Below are positions 1 to 8,071 of a stretch of DNA of 64,000 bases, piece after piece. A model generated the notes under the pieces. It saw only the letters and a program-made list of their open reading frames with translations. It was not told where the DNA came from and did no database searches. Numbering within the stretch: the first letter of the stretch is position 1; each line of letters begins with the position of its first letter. This DNA comes from Acidovorax_G lacteus. GTDB taxonomy: Bacteria; Pseudomonadota; Gammaproteobacteria; Burkholderiales; Burkholderiaceae_C. The position numbers and the translations under genes are program-made. The stretch spans positions 1-64,000 of the forward strand of contig NZ_BAABEX010000010.1 in the NCBI RefSeq assembly GCF_039540375.1. The letters run 5' to 3'.

Positions 1-756
1 GTACCGCTTGAGCGACTTCAGGAACAGCCCCAACGGATCTCCATGCGGCTCCATTGCGTGCACGCTTACGTTCGTCGATATCGTCGGGAGAACCATGTCT
101 CCGCTGATCAAGATATGCCGGTCAGCGCAATGCAGCATGATGTGCTCGGGAGCGTGCCCGTAGCCGTCGATCGCATCCCATTGATCCTGTCCCACACGCA
201 CCGCGTAGCCGTCTGCAAGGCGCTCAAACTGCCTCGGCAAGGACGGCACCAAGCCTGGGTAGTATCGGCGCCTTGCGCGGACGTGTTCCACGAACTCTGG
301 TGTGTGAAAGCCGTGTTGTCGATAGAACGCGATACCAGACTCGCCACCGAAGCCATCCTGGTCATACACCCCGATGCGGGCTACGTGGTAATCGAGCACG
401 CTGATCCACAGCGGGGCGTGGAAGCGATCACACAGCCAATGGGCCAGGCCGATGTGATCAGGGTGCATGTGCGTCACCACCACCCGCAGGATGGGCAAGT
501 CGTCGAGCCCATTCGTGATGATCTGTTCCCACGCTGCACGGGTGTCTGCGGTGTCTGCGCCGCAATCCACCAGCGTCCAGCCCTCACGCCCGTCAATGGC
601 GTCGCGTAAAAGCCAAAGGTTGATATGGTCCAGCGCGAAGGGAAGAGGCATCCGGATCCAGCGGATTCCTGGGGCCACCTCTAGAAAACTGCCGCGCTCA
701 GGCAGTTGCGTGCCAAACGGGTAGTGAAGCGGTGCGGAACCAGTGGATGCGTACAT
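1..756 (-). CDS. MBL-fold metallo-hydrolase, C-terminus beyond window
   Basis: Reading leftward from ATG at 756, the frame stays open for 252 codons and leaves the window without a stop, so the C-terminus is missing. The metal-binding signature THMHPDH lies at about residues 95-101 (H96, H98, D100, H101). It is followed by a GHAPEH stretch and an ISGD motif, the later ligands expected of the metallo-beta-lactamase fold (glyoxalase II/hydrolase type). No signal peptide is visible, so it is probably cytoplasmic. The gene is divergent from liuR, and its start lies 18 bases from a LiuR-like palindrome, so co-regulation with the leucine genes is plausible. The substrate is unknown; a CoA-thioester or lactone hydrolase role is only inferred from context. 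Confidence 0.85.
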   Translation of the reverse strand, partial: MYASTGSAPLHYPFGTQLPERGSFLEVAPGIRWIRMPLPFALDHINLWLLRDAIDGREGWTLVDCGADTADTRAAWEQIITNGLDDLPILRVVVTHMHPDHIGLAHWLCDRFHAPLWISVLDYHVARIGVYDQDGFGGESGIAFYRQHGFHTPEFVEHVRARRRYYPGLVPSLPRQFERLADGYAVRVGQDQWDAIDGYGHAPEHIMLHCADRHILISGDMVLPTISTNVSVHAMEPHGDPLGLFLKSLKRY

Positions 757-773
757 GGTGAATCCGTTAGGAT

Positions 774-793
774 TGACGTTAACGTAAACGTCA
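774..793. promoter_or_regulatory. LiuR-like operator 1 (divergent promoter region)
   Basis: An imperfect palindrome with 7-base arms TGACGTT and AACGTCA and a 6-base centre lies between the divergent hydrolase (ATG at 756) and liuR (ATG at 871). It shares the ACGT-rich core with the second site at 1278-1293. MerR-family LiuR proteins are known to bind ACGT-rich palindromes of this type; binding here is inferred. Confidence 0.7.
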
Positions 794-870
794 TGGGTTG
801 CCCCATTGTAAAAACGCCTGCGCATTTCCCTGTCGCACGCGTGATCCCGCAATCGGAAGCCCCCATTTTC

Positions 871-1278
871 ATGGCCACCACCTACAGCATCGGCGATCTC
901 GCCAAAGAGTTCGATCTCACCACGCGCGCGATTCGCTTCTATGAGGACATGGGCTTGATACAGCCCGAGCGCACCGGCCCCGGCGGACGCAACCGCGTCT
1001 ACAGTGCACGCGACCGTACGCGTCTGCGGCTGACTTTGCGGGCCAAGCGCCTTGGACTGTCCCTGACCGAGGCCAAGGAAATCATCGACCTCTACGACAG
1101 CCCGCGCGACACCGGCGTGCAATTGCGCCGTTTTCTGGATGTGCTGGCCGTGCACCGCGCCCAGTTGGAGGCCCAGATGGCAGAGCTTCAGGCCACGCTG
1201 GACGAAGTGCGCGAGCACGAGAAGGAGGCGCGAAGTCTGCTGACCAAAAGCGAAAAAAGCAAAATCGCGCATAATTGA
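871..1278 (+). CDS. liuR: MerR-family regulator of leucine/isovalerate degradation, LiuR-like
   Basis: A 135-residue protein with an N-terminal MerR winged helix (SIGDLAKEFDLTTRAIRFYE, about residues 6-25), the second wing near residues 37-55, and a C-terminal helical dimerisation segment (about 85-125) rich in Glu, Gln and Arg. Its length matches LiuR-type MerR proteins, which lack a large effector domain. The ATG at 871 is chosen because the conserved MerR start follows at once; the frame is open further upstream but without family similarity. A GGAAG sequence lies 11 bases before it. It is flanked by two ACGT palindromes and followed by thioesterase and isovaleryl-CoA dehydrogenase genes, the classical liu context. 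It probably regulates itself, the hydrolase and the downstream genes in response to a branched acyl-CoA; the effector is not visible from sequence. Confidence 0.9.
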   Translation: MATTYSIGDLAKEFDLTTRAIRFYEDMGLIQPERTGPGGRNRVYSARDRTRLRLTLRAKRLGLSLTEAKEIIDLYDSPRDTGVQLRRFLDVLAVHRAQLEAQMAELQATLDEVREHEKEARSLLTKSEKSKIAHN

Positions 1279-1293
1279 CGTTTACGTAAACGT
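1278..1293. promoter_or_regulatory. LiuR-like operator 2 (perfect 16-bp palindrome)
   Basis: ACGTTTACGTAAACGT is a perfect inverted repeat. It begins at the last base of the liuR stop codon and ends 14 bases before the thioesterase ATG. The position suggests control of the thioesterase-liuA-can-aceK transcript separately from liuR. It resembles the site at 774-793 and known LiuR motifs. Confidence 0.75.
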
Positions 1294-1307
1294 AAATCAA
1301 AAGGATC

Positions 1308-1766
1308 ATGCGCCCTGTTTTCGAGCCCCGCTGCGCCGACTATGCCGAGCGCGTGCGCGCCAGCTTTGCGCGCCAGGGCGTCATGCACACGCTGGGCGCG
1401 AAGCTGACCCGAATTGAGCCGGGCGCGGTGGACATAGCCCTCGACTGGGCTCCTGGGCTGACGCAGCAGCACGGCTTTCTGCATGCCGGTGTGGTGTCCA
1501 CTGCGCTGGATTCGGCCTGCGGTTACGCAGGCTTCACGCTCATGGCTCAAGACGCAGCCGTGCTGACCATTGAATTCAAGATCAACCTGCTGGCACCGGC
1601 GCGCGGCGAGCGCTTTCGCATGGAAGGCCGTGTGATCAAACCGGGCCGCACCATTACGGTGTGCGAGGGCCAAGCCTTTGCACTGCAAGGCGATCAGGAG
1701 CATCTGGTGGCGACCATGCATTGCACGCTCATGGCCGTGGTGGGCCGTGATGGCGTGCAGGGATAA
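1308..1766 (+). CDS. PaaI-type hotdog thioesterase
   Basis: A 152-residue single-domain hotdog protein. The PaaI-like active-site stretch HGFLHAGVVSTALDSACG spans about residues 55-72, with the usual HxxxHxG arrangement (H55, H59, G61) and an Asp at 68 as candidate catalytic acid. Proteins of this family hydrolyse acyl-CoA thioesters. An AAGGA sequence lies just upstream of the ATG, and the LiuR-like palindrome is immediately before it. It stands between liuR and liuA, so it probably trims or recycles branched or short acyl-CoAs made during leucine catabolism, relieving CoA trapping; this role is inferred from position. No signal peptide is seen. Confidence 0.85.
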   Translation: MRPVFEPRCADYAERVRASFARQGVMHTLGAKLTRIEPGAVDIALDWAPGLTQQHGFLHAGVVSTALDSACGYAGFTLMAQDAAVLTIEFKINLLAPARGERFRMEGRVIKPGRTITVCEGQAFALQGDQEHLVATMHCTLMAVVGRDGVQG

Positions 1767-1951
1767 GCCATGCACACCGCCCGCATCGCGTCTGCACCGT
1801 CGCGCCGCACGCTGCTGTCGGCCTGCTGGCAAGGGCCGACCCCACCGCCCCAAACCCCGTGGTCTGGGCATGCTGGCCCGACCTCCCGAAGCGCCTGCGA
1901 TGCCGCCCGGCGCACCACTGCCCACTTCCATTCCATTCCAAGGAGACTTCC

Positions 1952-3130
1952 ATGAGCCTTCCAGGCCTGAACTTTCAACTCGGTGAAGACATTGACGCCC
2001 TGCGCGACGCGGTGCGCGACTTCGCGCAGGCCGAGATCGCGCCTCGCGCGGCCGAGATCGACAAGACCGACCAGTTCCCGATGGACCTCTGGCGCAAGAT
2101 GGGCGATCTGGGCGTGCTGGGCATCACGGTGCCCGAGGAGTACGGCGGCGCCAACATGGGCTACCTGGCCCACATGGTGGCCATGGAAGAAATCAGCCGT
2201 GCCAGCGCGAGCGTCGGCCTGTCATATGGCGCGCACAGCAACCTGTGCGTGAACCAGATCAAGCGCAACGGCAGCGAAGCCCAGCGCCAGAAGTACCTGC
2301 CCAAGCTGATCAGCGGAGAACACGTGGGCGCACTGGCCATGAGCGAACCCGGCGCCGGCTCCGATGTCATCAGCATGAAGCTCAAGGCCGAAGACAAGGG
2401 CGGCTACTACCTGCTCAACGGCAACAAGATGTGGATCACCAACGGCCCCGACGCCGACACGCTGGTGGTCTATGCCAAGACCGAGCCCGAGCTGGGCGCG
2501 CGCGGCGTCACGGCCTTCCTGATCGAAAAGGGCATGAAGGGCTTATCGATCGCACAAAAGCTCGACAAGCTGGGCATGCGCGGCAGCCACACCGGCGAGC
2601 TGGTGTTTGAAAACGTTGAGGTGCCGGCTGAAAACATCCTGGGCGGGCTGAACAACGGCGCCCGCGTGCTCATGAGCGGGCTCGACTACGAACGCGCCGT
2701 ACTGGCCGCAGGCCCCATCGGCATCATGCAGGCCGTGATGGACAACGTGGTGCCCTACATCCACGACCGCAAGCAGTTCGGCCAGAGCATTGGCGAGTTC
2801 CAGCTCATCCAGGGCAAGGTGGCCGACATGTACACCGTGCTGCAGGCCGGCCGGGCGTTCTGCTACACGGTGGGCAAGAACCTCGATTTGCTGGGTACCG
2901 AACACGTGCGCCAGGTGCGCAAGGACTGCGCTTCGGTCATCCTCTGGTGCGCCGAAAAGGCCACCTGGATGGCCGGCGAGGGCATCCAGATCTTCGGCGG
3001 CAACGGCTACATCAACGAATACCCGCTGGGCCGCCTGTGGCGCGATGCCAAGCTGTACGAGATCGGCGCTGGCACCAGCGAAATCCGCCGCATGCTGATT
3101 GGCCGCGAGCTGTTCGCCGAGACCATGTAA
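1952..3130 (+). CDS. liuA: isovaleryl-CoA dehydrogenase
   Basis: A 392-residue FAD flavoprotein oxidising isovaleryl-CoA to 3-methylcrotonyl-CoA, the first committed step of leucine degradation after the keto-acid dehydrogenase. The acyl-CoA dehydrogenase order is intact: N-terminal helical domain, middle domain with MSEPGAGSDV (about 130-139) and WITNG (161-165), and C-terminal helical domain. The catalytic base appears to be E247 in GLDYERAV. The position near the C-terminus that carries Glu in most short-chain dehydrogenases reads YEIGAGTSEIRR (Gly instead). That swap is characteristic of isovaleryl-CoA dehydrogenases and supports the assignment. The start at 1952 has AAGGAG upstream and gives a family-typical N-terminus. 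Confidence 0.95.
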   Translation: MSLPGLNFQLGEDIDALRDAVRDFAQAEIAPRAAEIDKTDQFPMDLWRKMGDLGVLGITVPEEYGGANMGYLAHMVAMEEISRASASVGLSYGAHSNLCVNQIKRNGSEAQRQKYLPKLISGEHVGALAMSEPGAGSDVISMKLKAEDKGGYYLLNGNKMWITNGPDADTLVVYAKTEPELGARGVTAFLIEKGMKGLSIAQKLDKLGMRGSHTGELVFENVEVPAENILGGLNNGARVLMSGLDYERAVLAAGPIGIMQAVMDNVVPYIHDRKQFGQSIGEFQLIQGKVADMYTVLQAGRAFCYTVGKNLDLLGTEHVRQVRKDCASVILWCAEKATWMAGEGIQIFGGNGYINEYPLGRLWRDAKLYEIGAGTSEIRRMLIGRELFAETM

Positions 3131-3208
3131 GGCCCAGGGCGCACGCCAGCCTCCCGCGTGCGCCGTTGGCGCCGCAGGCGGGAGGCGGGCGTGCCCCAGA
3201 ATCGCGCC

Positions 3209-3868
3209 ATGTCCGATATCCAAGACCTCTTTGCCCACAACCGCGCCTGGGCGGCGCAGATGGAGCGCGACCGGCCCGGCTTCTTCACCAACTTGATGGC
3301 GCAGCAGCAGCCCAAGTACATGTGGATCGGCTGTTCCGACAGCCGCGTGCCGGCCAACCAGATCACCGGGCTGGAGCCGGGCGAGGTCTTCGTCCACCGC
3401 AACGTGGCCAATGTGGTCGTGCCCACCGACCTGAACTGCCTCTCGACCATCCAGTACGCAGTCGATCAATTGCATGTGGAGCACCTGATGGTGGTCGGCC
3501 ATTACGGCTGCGGCGGTGTGCGCGCCGCGCTGCAGGATGCGCGCGTGGGCCTGGCCGACAACTGGATCCGCCATGTAAAGGACGTACGCGACCGCCACCG
3601 CGCGCTGATCGCGGCCGTGCCCGAGGCGGCGCGTCTGGATGTGCTGTGCGAGCTCAACGCCATCGAGCAGGTGGTCAACATTGCCCAGACCACCGTGGTA
3701 CAGGACGCCTGGGCGCGCGGCCAGCCGGTCACGCTGCACGGCTGGTGCTACGGCCTCAAAGACGGCCTGATCAACGACCTTCACATGACCGTGGCTGGCA
3801 CGCAAGGGCTGGACGCGCTCTACAAAGCCGCCATCGAAGGTGTGGCCGCCGTGCGCCGCAGCGCCTGA
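3209..3868 (+). CDS. can: beta-class carbonic anhydrase
   Basis: A 219-residue beta-carbonic anhydrase interconverting CO2 and bicarbonate in the cytoplasm. Zinc ligands C42, H98 and C101 (motifs GCSDSR and GHYGCGGV) and the D44/R46 dyad fall at exactly the residue numbers known from E. coli Can, which also supports the start at 3209 rather than the longer upstream frame. The gene sits between liuA and aceK with short gaps (78 and 43 bases), suggesting one transcript. The inferred role is supply of bicarbonate to the biotin-dependent methylcrotonyl-CoA carboxylase (liuB/liuD), encoded about 20 kb downstream. A general housekeeping anhydrase cannot be excluded. Confidence 0.95.
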   Translation: MSDIQDLFAHNRAWAAQMERDRPGFFTNLMAQQQPKYMWIGCSDSRVPANQITGLEPGEVFVHRNVANVVVPTDLNCLSTIQYAVDQLHVEHLMVVGHYGCGGVRAALQDARVGLADNWIRHVKDVRDRHRALIAAVPEAARLDVLCELNAIEQVVNIAQTTVVQDAWARGQPVTLHGWCYGLKDGLINDLHMTVAGTQGLDALYKAAIEGVAAVRRSA

Positions 3869-3911
3869 AGGCGCGATGATCAGCGCTTTGCACCGAGCCC
3901 CAGGAGAACCC

Positions 3912-5732
3912 ATGTTTCCGCAGCGACTGGACGCCCCCCAAGCCTACGACATCGCCAAGGCGATGATGGACGGCTTCAACCGCCACTACCGCCTGTTCCG
4001 CACCGAATCGGCCCGCGCCAAGCACCGCTTTGAAACCGCCGACTGGCACGGCCAGCAACGTGCGCAGCGCGAGCGCATCGAGTTCTACGACCTGCGCGTG
4101 AAGGAATGCACGCTGCGGCTGGAGAAGGAGTTCCGCGCGGGCGAGCAGCCCATGGAGGTCTGGCACCAGGTCAAGCTGCACTACATCGGCCTGCTGGTGA
4201 ACCACCACCAGCCTGAGCTGGCCGAGACCTTCTTCAACTCGGTCACCACCAAGATCCTGCACCGCACGCACTTCCACAACGATTTCATCTTCGTGCGCCC
4301 CGCGGTCAGCACCGAATACATCGAAAACGACGAGCCCGCCGCGCGACCCACCTACCGCTCGTACTACCCCTCGCGCGACACCATGCACGAGACGCTCACG
4401 CGCATCGTGGACAACTTCCAGCTCCAGCGCGAGTTTGAAGATCTCTCGCGCGACACGGGCTTCGTGCTGGCGGCTATCCAGCGGCGCATCGGCAACGTCA
4501 AGCTGCGCGCCAACTTCCAGATCCAGGTGCTCTCCAGCCTGTTCTTTCGCAACAAGGGCGCGTACGTGGTGGGCAAGGTCATCAACGGCTTCAACGAGCT
4601 GCCGTTTGCGCTGCCCATCCTGCACAACCCGCAGGGCAAGCTGGTGATCGATGCCGCGCTGTTCGGCGAAGACGACCTGCAGATGCTCTTCAGCTTTGCG
4701 CGCGCCTACTTCATGGTGGACATGGAAATCCCCAGCGCCTATGTGCAGTTCCTGCGCAGCCTCATGCCGCGCAAGCCACGCGCCGAGCTGTACAACGCGC
4801 TGGGCCTGGCCAAGCAGGGCAAGACGCTGTTCTACCGCGACTTCCTCTACCACCTGCGCCATTCGAGCGACAAGTTCCGCATTGCGCCCGGCATCAAGGG
4901 CATGGTCATGCTGGTGTTCGACCTGCCGAGCTTCCCGTTCGTGTTCAAGATCATCAAGGACTACTACCCGCCCCAAAAAGACACCACGCGCGAGCAGATC
5001 AAGGGCAAGTACCTGCTGGTCAAGCAGCACGACCGCGTGGGCCGCATGGCCGACACGCTCGAATACAGCGAGGTGGCCTTTCCGCGTGAGCGCTTTGACG
5101 ACGAGCTGATCGCCGAGATCCAGAAGTTCGCGCCCAGCCAGCTCGAAATCAGCGACCGCGACGGCGACGGCCAGCAGGAAGTGATCATCAAGCACCTCTA
5201 CATCGAGCGCCGCATGATCCCGCTGAACATCTACCTGCAAGAAGCGTTCGACACCGGCCTGCAGGACACGCGTGCGCGCGAGCAGATGGAGCGCAGCGTG
5301 GTCGAGTACGGAAATGCCATCAAAGACCTGGTGGCCGCCAATATCTTCCCGGGCGACATGCTCTGGAAGAACTTCGGCATCACGCGCAACGGCAAGGTCG
5401 TGTTCTACGACTACGACGAAATCGAATACCTGACCGACTGCAACTTCCGCCGCGTGCCCGCGCCGCGCAACGAAGAAGACGAAATGTCCGGCGAGATCTG
5501 GTACAGCGTCGGCCCCAAGGACGTGTTCCCCGAAACCTTCGGCCCTTTCCTGCTGGGCAACCCCGCCGTGCGCGACGTGTTCATGCAGCACCACGGCGAC
5601 CTGCTCGACCCGGCCTTCTGGCAGGCGCACAAAGAGCGCATCCAGGCCGGCCACGTGCACGACGTGTTCCCGTACGACCCCGAGCGCCGCTTTGCGCACC
5701 CGCCGCAGGCGCCCGCCACGGCAGCCGCCTGA
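3912..5732 (+). CDS. aceK: isocitrate dehydrogenase kinase/phosphatase
   Basis: A 606-residue bifunctional enzyme that phosphorylates and dephosphorylates isocitrate dehydrogenase, diverting isocitrate into the glyoxylate shunt during growth on acetyl-CoA-yielding substrates. The N-terminal regulatory region is followed by the kinase-like domain with FKIIKDYYPPQK (about 345-356) and the metal-binding YDYDEIEYLTDCNFRR segment (about 498-513); both match the E. coli family pattern. The start at 3912 has CAGGAG upstream; an ATG at 3876 in the same frame is possible but less well placed. Unlike in enteric bacteria it is not next to aceBA but inside the leucine-degradation cluster, where acetyl-CoA is the end product. 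Confidence 0.95.
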   Translation: MFPQRLDAPQAYDIAKAMMDGFNRHYRLFRTESARAKHRFETADWHGQQRAQRERIEFYDLRVKECTLRLEKEFRAGEQPMEVWHQVKLHYIGLLVNHHQPELAETFFNSVTTKILHRTHFHNDFIFVRPAVSTEYIENDEPAARPTYRSYYPSRDTMHETLTRIVDNFQLQREFEDLSRDTGFVLAAIQRRIGNVKLRANFQIQVLSSLFFRNKGAYVVGKVINGFNELPFALPILHNPQGKLVIDAALFGEDDLQMLFSFARAYFMVDMEIPSAYVQFLRSLMPRKPRAELYNALGLAKQGKTLFYRDFLYHLRHSSDKFRIAPGIKGMVMLVFDLPSFPFVFKIIKDYYPPQKDTTREQIKGKYLLVKQHDRVGRMADTLEYSEVAFPRERFDDELIAEIQKFAPSQLEISDRDGDGQQEVIIKHLYIERRMIPLNIYLQEAFDTGLQDTRAREQMERSVVEYGNAIKDLVAANIFPGDMLWKNFGITRNGKVVFYDYDEIEYLTDCNFRRVPAPRNEEDEMSGEIWYSVGPKDVFPETFGPFLLGNPAVRDVFMQHHGDLLDPAFWQAHKERIQAGHVHDVFPYDPERRFAHPPQAPATAAA

Positions 5733-5848
5733 CGTCCCTGCCATGCCCCTGACCGCCGCACACCCCTGCTGTCGCATGGCCCGGCCCGCGGCGTATGTGC
5801 GGCGCCCACCCACCCTTCTTTCATCGCACCCCTTCAAGGAGAAAGCAC

Positions 5849-7033
5849 ATGGCTTCTGATCCCATCGTCATCGTCGGCGCAGCCCGCACCCCCATGGGCG
5901 CGTTCCAGGGCGAGTTTTCCGACCTGGCCGCGCACGACCTGGGCGGCGCCGCCATCAAGGCCGCCGTGGCGCGCGCAGGCGTGGCGCCCGAGAAGGTCGA
6001 TGAAGTGCTGTTCGGTAACTGCCTGATGGCCGGCCAGGGCCAGGCCCCTGCGCGCCAGGCGGGCTTCAAGGGCGGGCTGCCGCGCAGCACCGGCGCCGTC
6101 ACGCTGTCGAAGATGTGCGGCGCGGGCATGGAAGCCACCATCCTCGCGCACGACCAGCTTGTGGCCGGCAGCCGCGACGTGATGGTGGCCGGCGGCATGG
6201 AGAGCATGACCAACGCGCCCTACCTGCTCAAGAAGGGCCGCGGCGGCTACCGCATGGGCCACGACAAGATCTTCGACCACATGATGCTCGACGGACTGGA
6301 AGACGCCTACGAGGCCGGCCGCAGCATGGGCACCTTTGGCGAAGACTGCGCCGCCAAGTACCAGTTCACGCGCGAGCAGCAGGACGCCTTTGCCATGGCC
6401 AGCGTGCAGCGCGCGCAGCAGGCCATCCAGTCGGGCGCATTTGCCGCCGAGATCACGCCCGTGACCTTCACCACCCGCAAGGGCGAAGTCACCGTGGCGC
6501 AGGACGAAGGCCCGCTCAAGATCCGCCTGGACAAGATCCCCACGCTCAAGCCAGCGTTCAAGAAGGACGGCACCATCACCGCCGCCGCCAGCTCCAGCAT
6601 CAACGACGGCGCTGCGGCGCTGGTGTTGATGCGCCAGTCCACCGCGCAGGCGCTGGGCTGCAAGCCGCTGGCAAAAATCGTCGCCCACGCCACCCACGCG
6701 CAAGAGCCCGAATGGTTCACCACCGCCCCCGTGGGCGCGACGCAGAAGGCGCTGAAAAAAGCCGGCTGGCAGGTCGACGACGTGGACCTGTGGGAAATCA
6801 ACGAAGCCTTCGCCGTGGTGCCCATGGCGCTGATGGCCGACCTGAAGGTGCCGCACGAGAAGGTCAACGTGAACGGCGGCGCCTGCGCGCTGGGCCACCC
6901 GATTGGCGCGAGCGGCGCCCGCATCATCGTCACGCTGCTGCACGCGCTGCAGGCGCGCGGCAAGAAGAAGGGCCTGGCCACGCTGTGCATCGGCGGCGGC
7001 GAAGCCACGGCCATGGCGCTGGAGCTGGTCTAA
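5849..7033 (+). CDS. acetyl-CoA C-acetyltransferase (thiolase)
   Basis: A 394-residue thiolase II. All catalytic residues are present: acyl-accepting C90 (KMCGAGMEA), the NEAFAVVP segment, H350 in GGACALGHPIGASGAR, and C380 in CIGGGEA. It interconverts two acetyl-CoA and acetoacetyl-CoA. AAGGAG precedes the ATG. At the end of the liuR-liuA-can-aceK series, it would split acetoacetyl-CoA derived from the acetoacetate released by HMG-CoA lyase, giving two acetyl-CoA. The frame also opens upstream (from 5795), but the conserved thiolase N-terminus begins at 5849. A role in polyhydroxybutyrate synthesis is possible, but no phbB or phbC is nearby. Confidence 0.93.
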   Translation: MASDPIVIVGAARTPMGAFQGEFSDLAAHDLGGAAIKAAVARAGVAPEKVDEVLFGNCLMAGQGQAPARQAGFKGGLPRSTGAVTLSKMCGAGMEATILAHDQLVAGSRDVMVAGGMESMTNAPYLLKKGRGGYRMGHDKIFDHMMLDGLEDAYEAGRSMGTFGEDCAAKYQFTREQQDAFAMASVQRAQQAIQSGAFAAEITPVTFTTRKGEVTVAQDEGPLKIRLDKIPTLKPAFKKDGTITAAASSSINDGAAALVLMRQSTAQALGCKPLAKIVAHATHAQEPEWFTTAPVGATQKALKKAGWQVDDVDLWEINEAFAVVPMALMADLKVPHEKVNVNGGACALGHPIGASGARIIVTLLHALQARGKKKGLATLCIGGGEATAMALELV

Positions 7034-7098
7034 GCCGCATCGGCCCGAGGCCCGGGCCATCGTCCCTGGCGGGCGGTGGGGGGCTTCGGAATGCTCTG

Positions 7099-7145
7099 TT
7101 TTTGATAGCTGCTCGTGCTTGATTTTGCTAGGCTGTAGGCCCAAA
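7099..7145 (+). repeat. dispersed repeat copy R1
   Basis: Contains the full core GATAGCTGCTCGTGCTTG followed by ATTTTGCTAGGCTGTAGGCC. It is the copy closest to the apparent consensus, lies downstream of the thiolase gene, and is AT-richer than its surroundings. Confidence 0.8.
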
Positions 7146-7274
7146 ACGCCTTAAATGGCTCGCAGGGCGGTGCCAGGGTGCCGCCGCTGTGGCCCCGCCC
7201 AGACGGCGCAGGCGGCCTGGCCCCGCGGCGCCTGCACAGCGCTCTGGTCATGCGGCCAGTCCTGCTATTTGCTA

Positions 7275-7325
7275 TGAATTTGGTAGCTGCTTGTGCTTGA
7301 TTTCGCTGGATGAGCGCATGAAAAC
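7275..7325 (+). repeat. dispersed repeat copy R2
   Basis: A diverged copy reading GGTAGCTGCTTGTGCTTGAT then TTCGCTGG. Same orientation as R1, about 175 bases downstream, and just before the SDR ribosome-binding region. Confidence 0.75.
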
Positions 7326-7355
7326 ACCCCAAACCCACCTCCCTGGAGCCTACCC

Positions 7356-8030
7356 ATGAGCCGCCCCGCCACGCTGGTCATCGGCGCCTCGCGCGGGTTG
7401 GGCCTGGAGTTGGTGCGCCAGTACCTGGACGAAGGCCGCCGCGTGATCGCCACCGCGCGTGACGACGCGGGCCTGGCCCGCCTGCGGGCGCTGGGGGCCG
7501 AGGTGCTGCGCTGCGACGTGGCCGACCCCGCCAGCGTGAGCGGTCTGGCCTGGCAGCTTGACGGCGAGGCATTGCCGCTCGCGCTGTACGTGGCGGGCGT
7601 GATGCGCCGCCCGGGCGCCACCACGCCGCCCACGCAGCAGGACTTTGACGCCGTCATGCACGCCAACGTGCTCGGGGCCATGCAGGTGCTGCCCCAGGTC
7701 GGCCCGCTGGTCGAGGCCGCGGGCGGCGTGTTCGGCTTTCTGTCGTCGTCCATGTCGCTGATCGGCAGCGTGCCGGGCAGCAACGCCTGGCTCTACCGCA
7801 CCAGCAAGGCCGCTCTCAACATGGCCGTGGCGGCGGCGCGTTTCGACTACCCGCGCGCCGTGCTCTGCACGCTCGACCCCGGCTGGGTGCAGACCGACAT
7901 GGGGGGTGCGCAGGCACCCCTCACCCCCGAAGAGAGCGTGCGCGGCCTGCGGGCCGTGCTCGCCAGCGTCACCCCGGCCGACAGCGGCCGCCTGCTGCAC
8001 CACGACGGCCGGCGGGCCGCGCACTGGTGA
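7356..8030 (+). CDS. short-chain dehydrogenase/reductase
   Basis: A 224-residue Rossmann-fold SDR. The nucleotide-binding glycine motif is IGASRGLG (about residues 9-16). A CDVAD acidic motif follows, then the catalytic Ser near 131 (LSSSMSL) and the Y147-x3-K151 pair (LYRTSKAAL). The usual NAG motif reads VAG. The substrate cannot be told; the nearest general group is short SDRs annotated as C-factor-like or cell-cell signalling reductases. A GGAG lies upstream of the ATG. It is followed after 41 bases by an acyl-CoA dehydrogenase, suggesting co-transcription. Confidence 0.85.
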   Translation: MSRPATLVIGASRGLGLELVRQYLDEGRRVIATARDDAGLARLRALGAEVLRCDVADPASVSGLAWQLDGEALPLALYVAGVMRRPGATTPPTQQDFDAVMHANVLGAMQVLPQVGPLVEAAGGVFGFLSSSMSLIGSVPGSNAWLYRTSKAALNMAVAAARFDYPRAVLCTLDPGWVQTDMGGAQAPLTPEESVRGLRAVLASVTPADSGRLLHHDGRRAAHW

Positions 8031-8071
8031 CACACGCTTTTTGACCCGAACCCCTATTCCGGAGACACCCC

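Larger units (their letters stand above)
7034..7355. other. 322-bp spacer holding two dispersed repeats
   Basis: There is no coding region I can support. The spacer contains two direct copies of the dispersed repeat (about 7099-7145 and 7275-7325) separated by a GC-rich stretch. No clear terminator or promoter was recognised; the second copy ends roughly 30 bases before the SDR start. Confidence 0.6.

Noticed and set aside
43..609. A + strand coding region at the left edge
   Set aside because: It is antisense to the metallo-hydrolase, whose HxHxDH motif reads on the minus strand through the window end.
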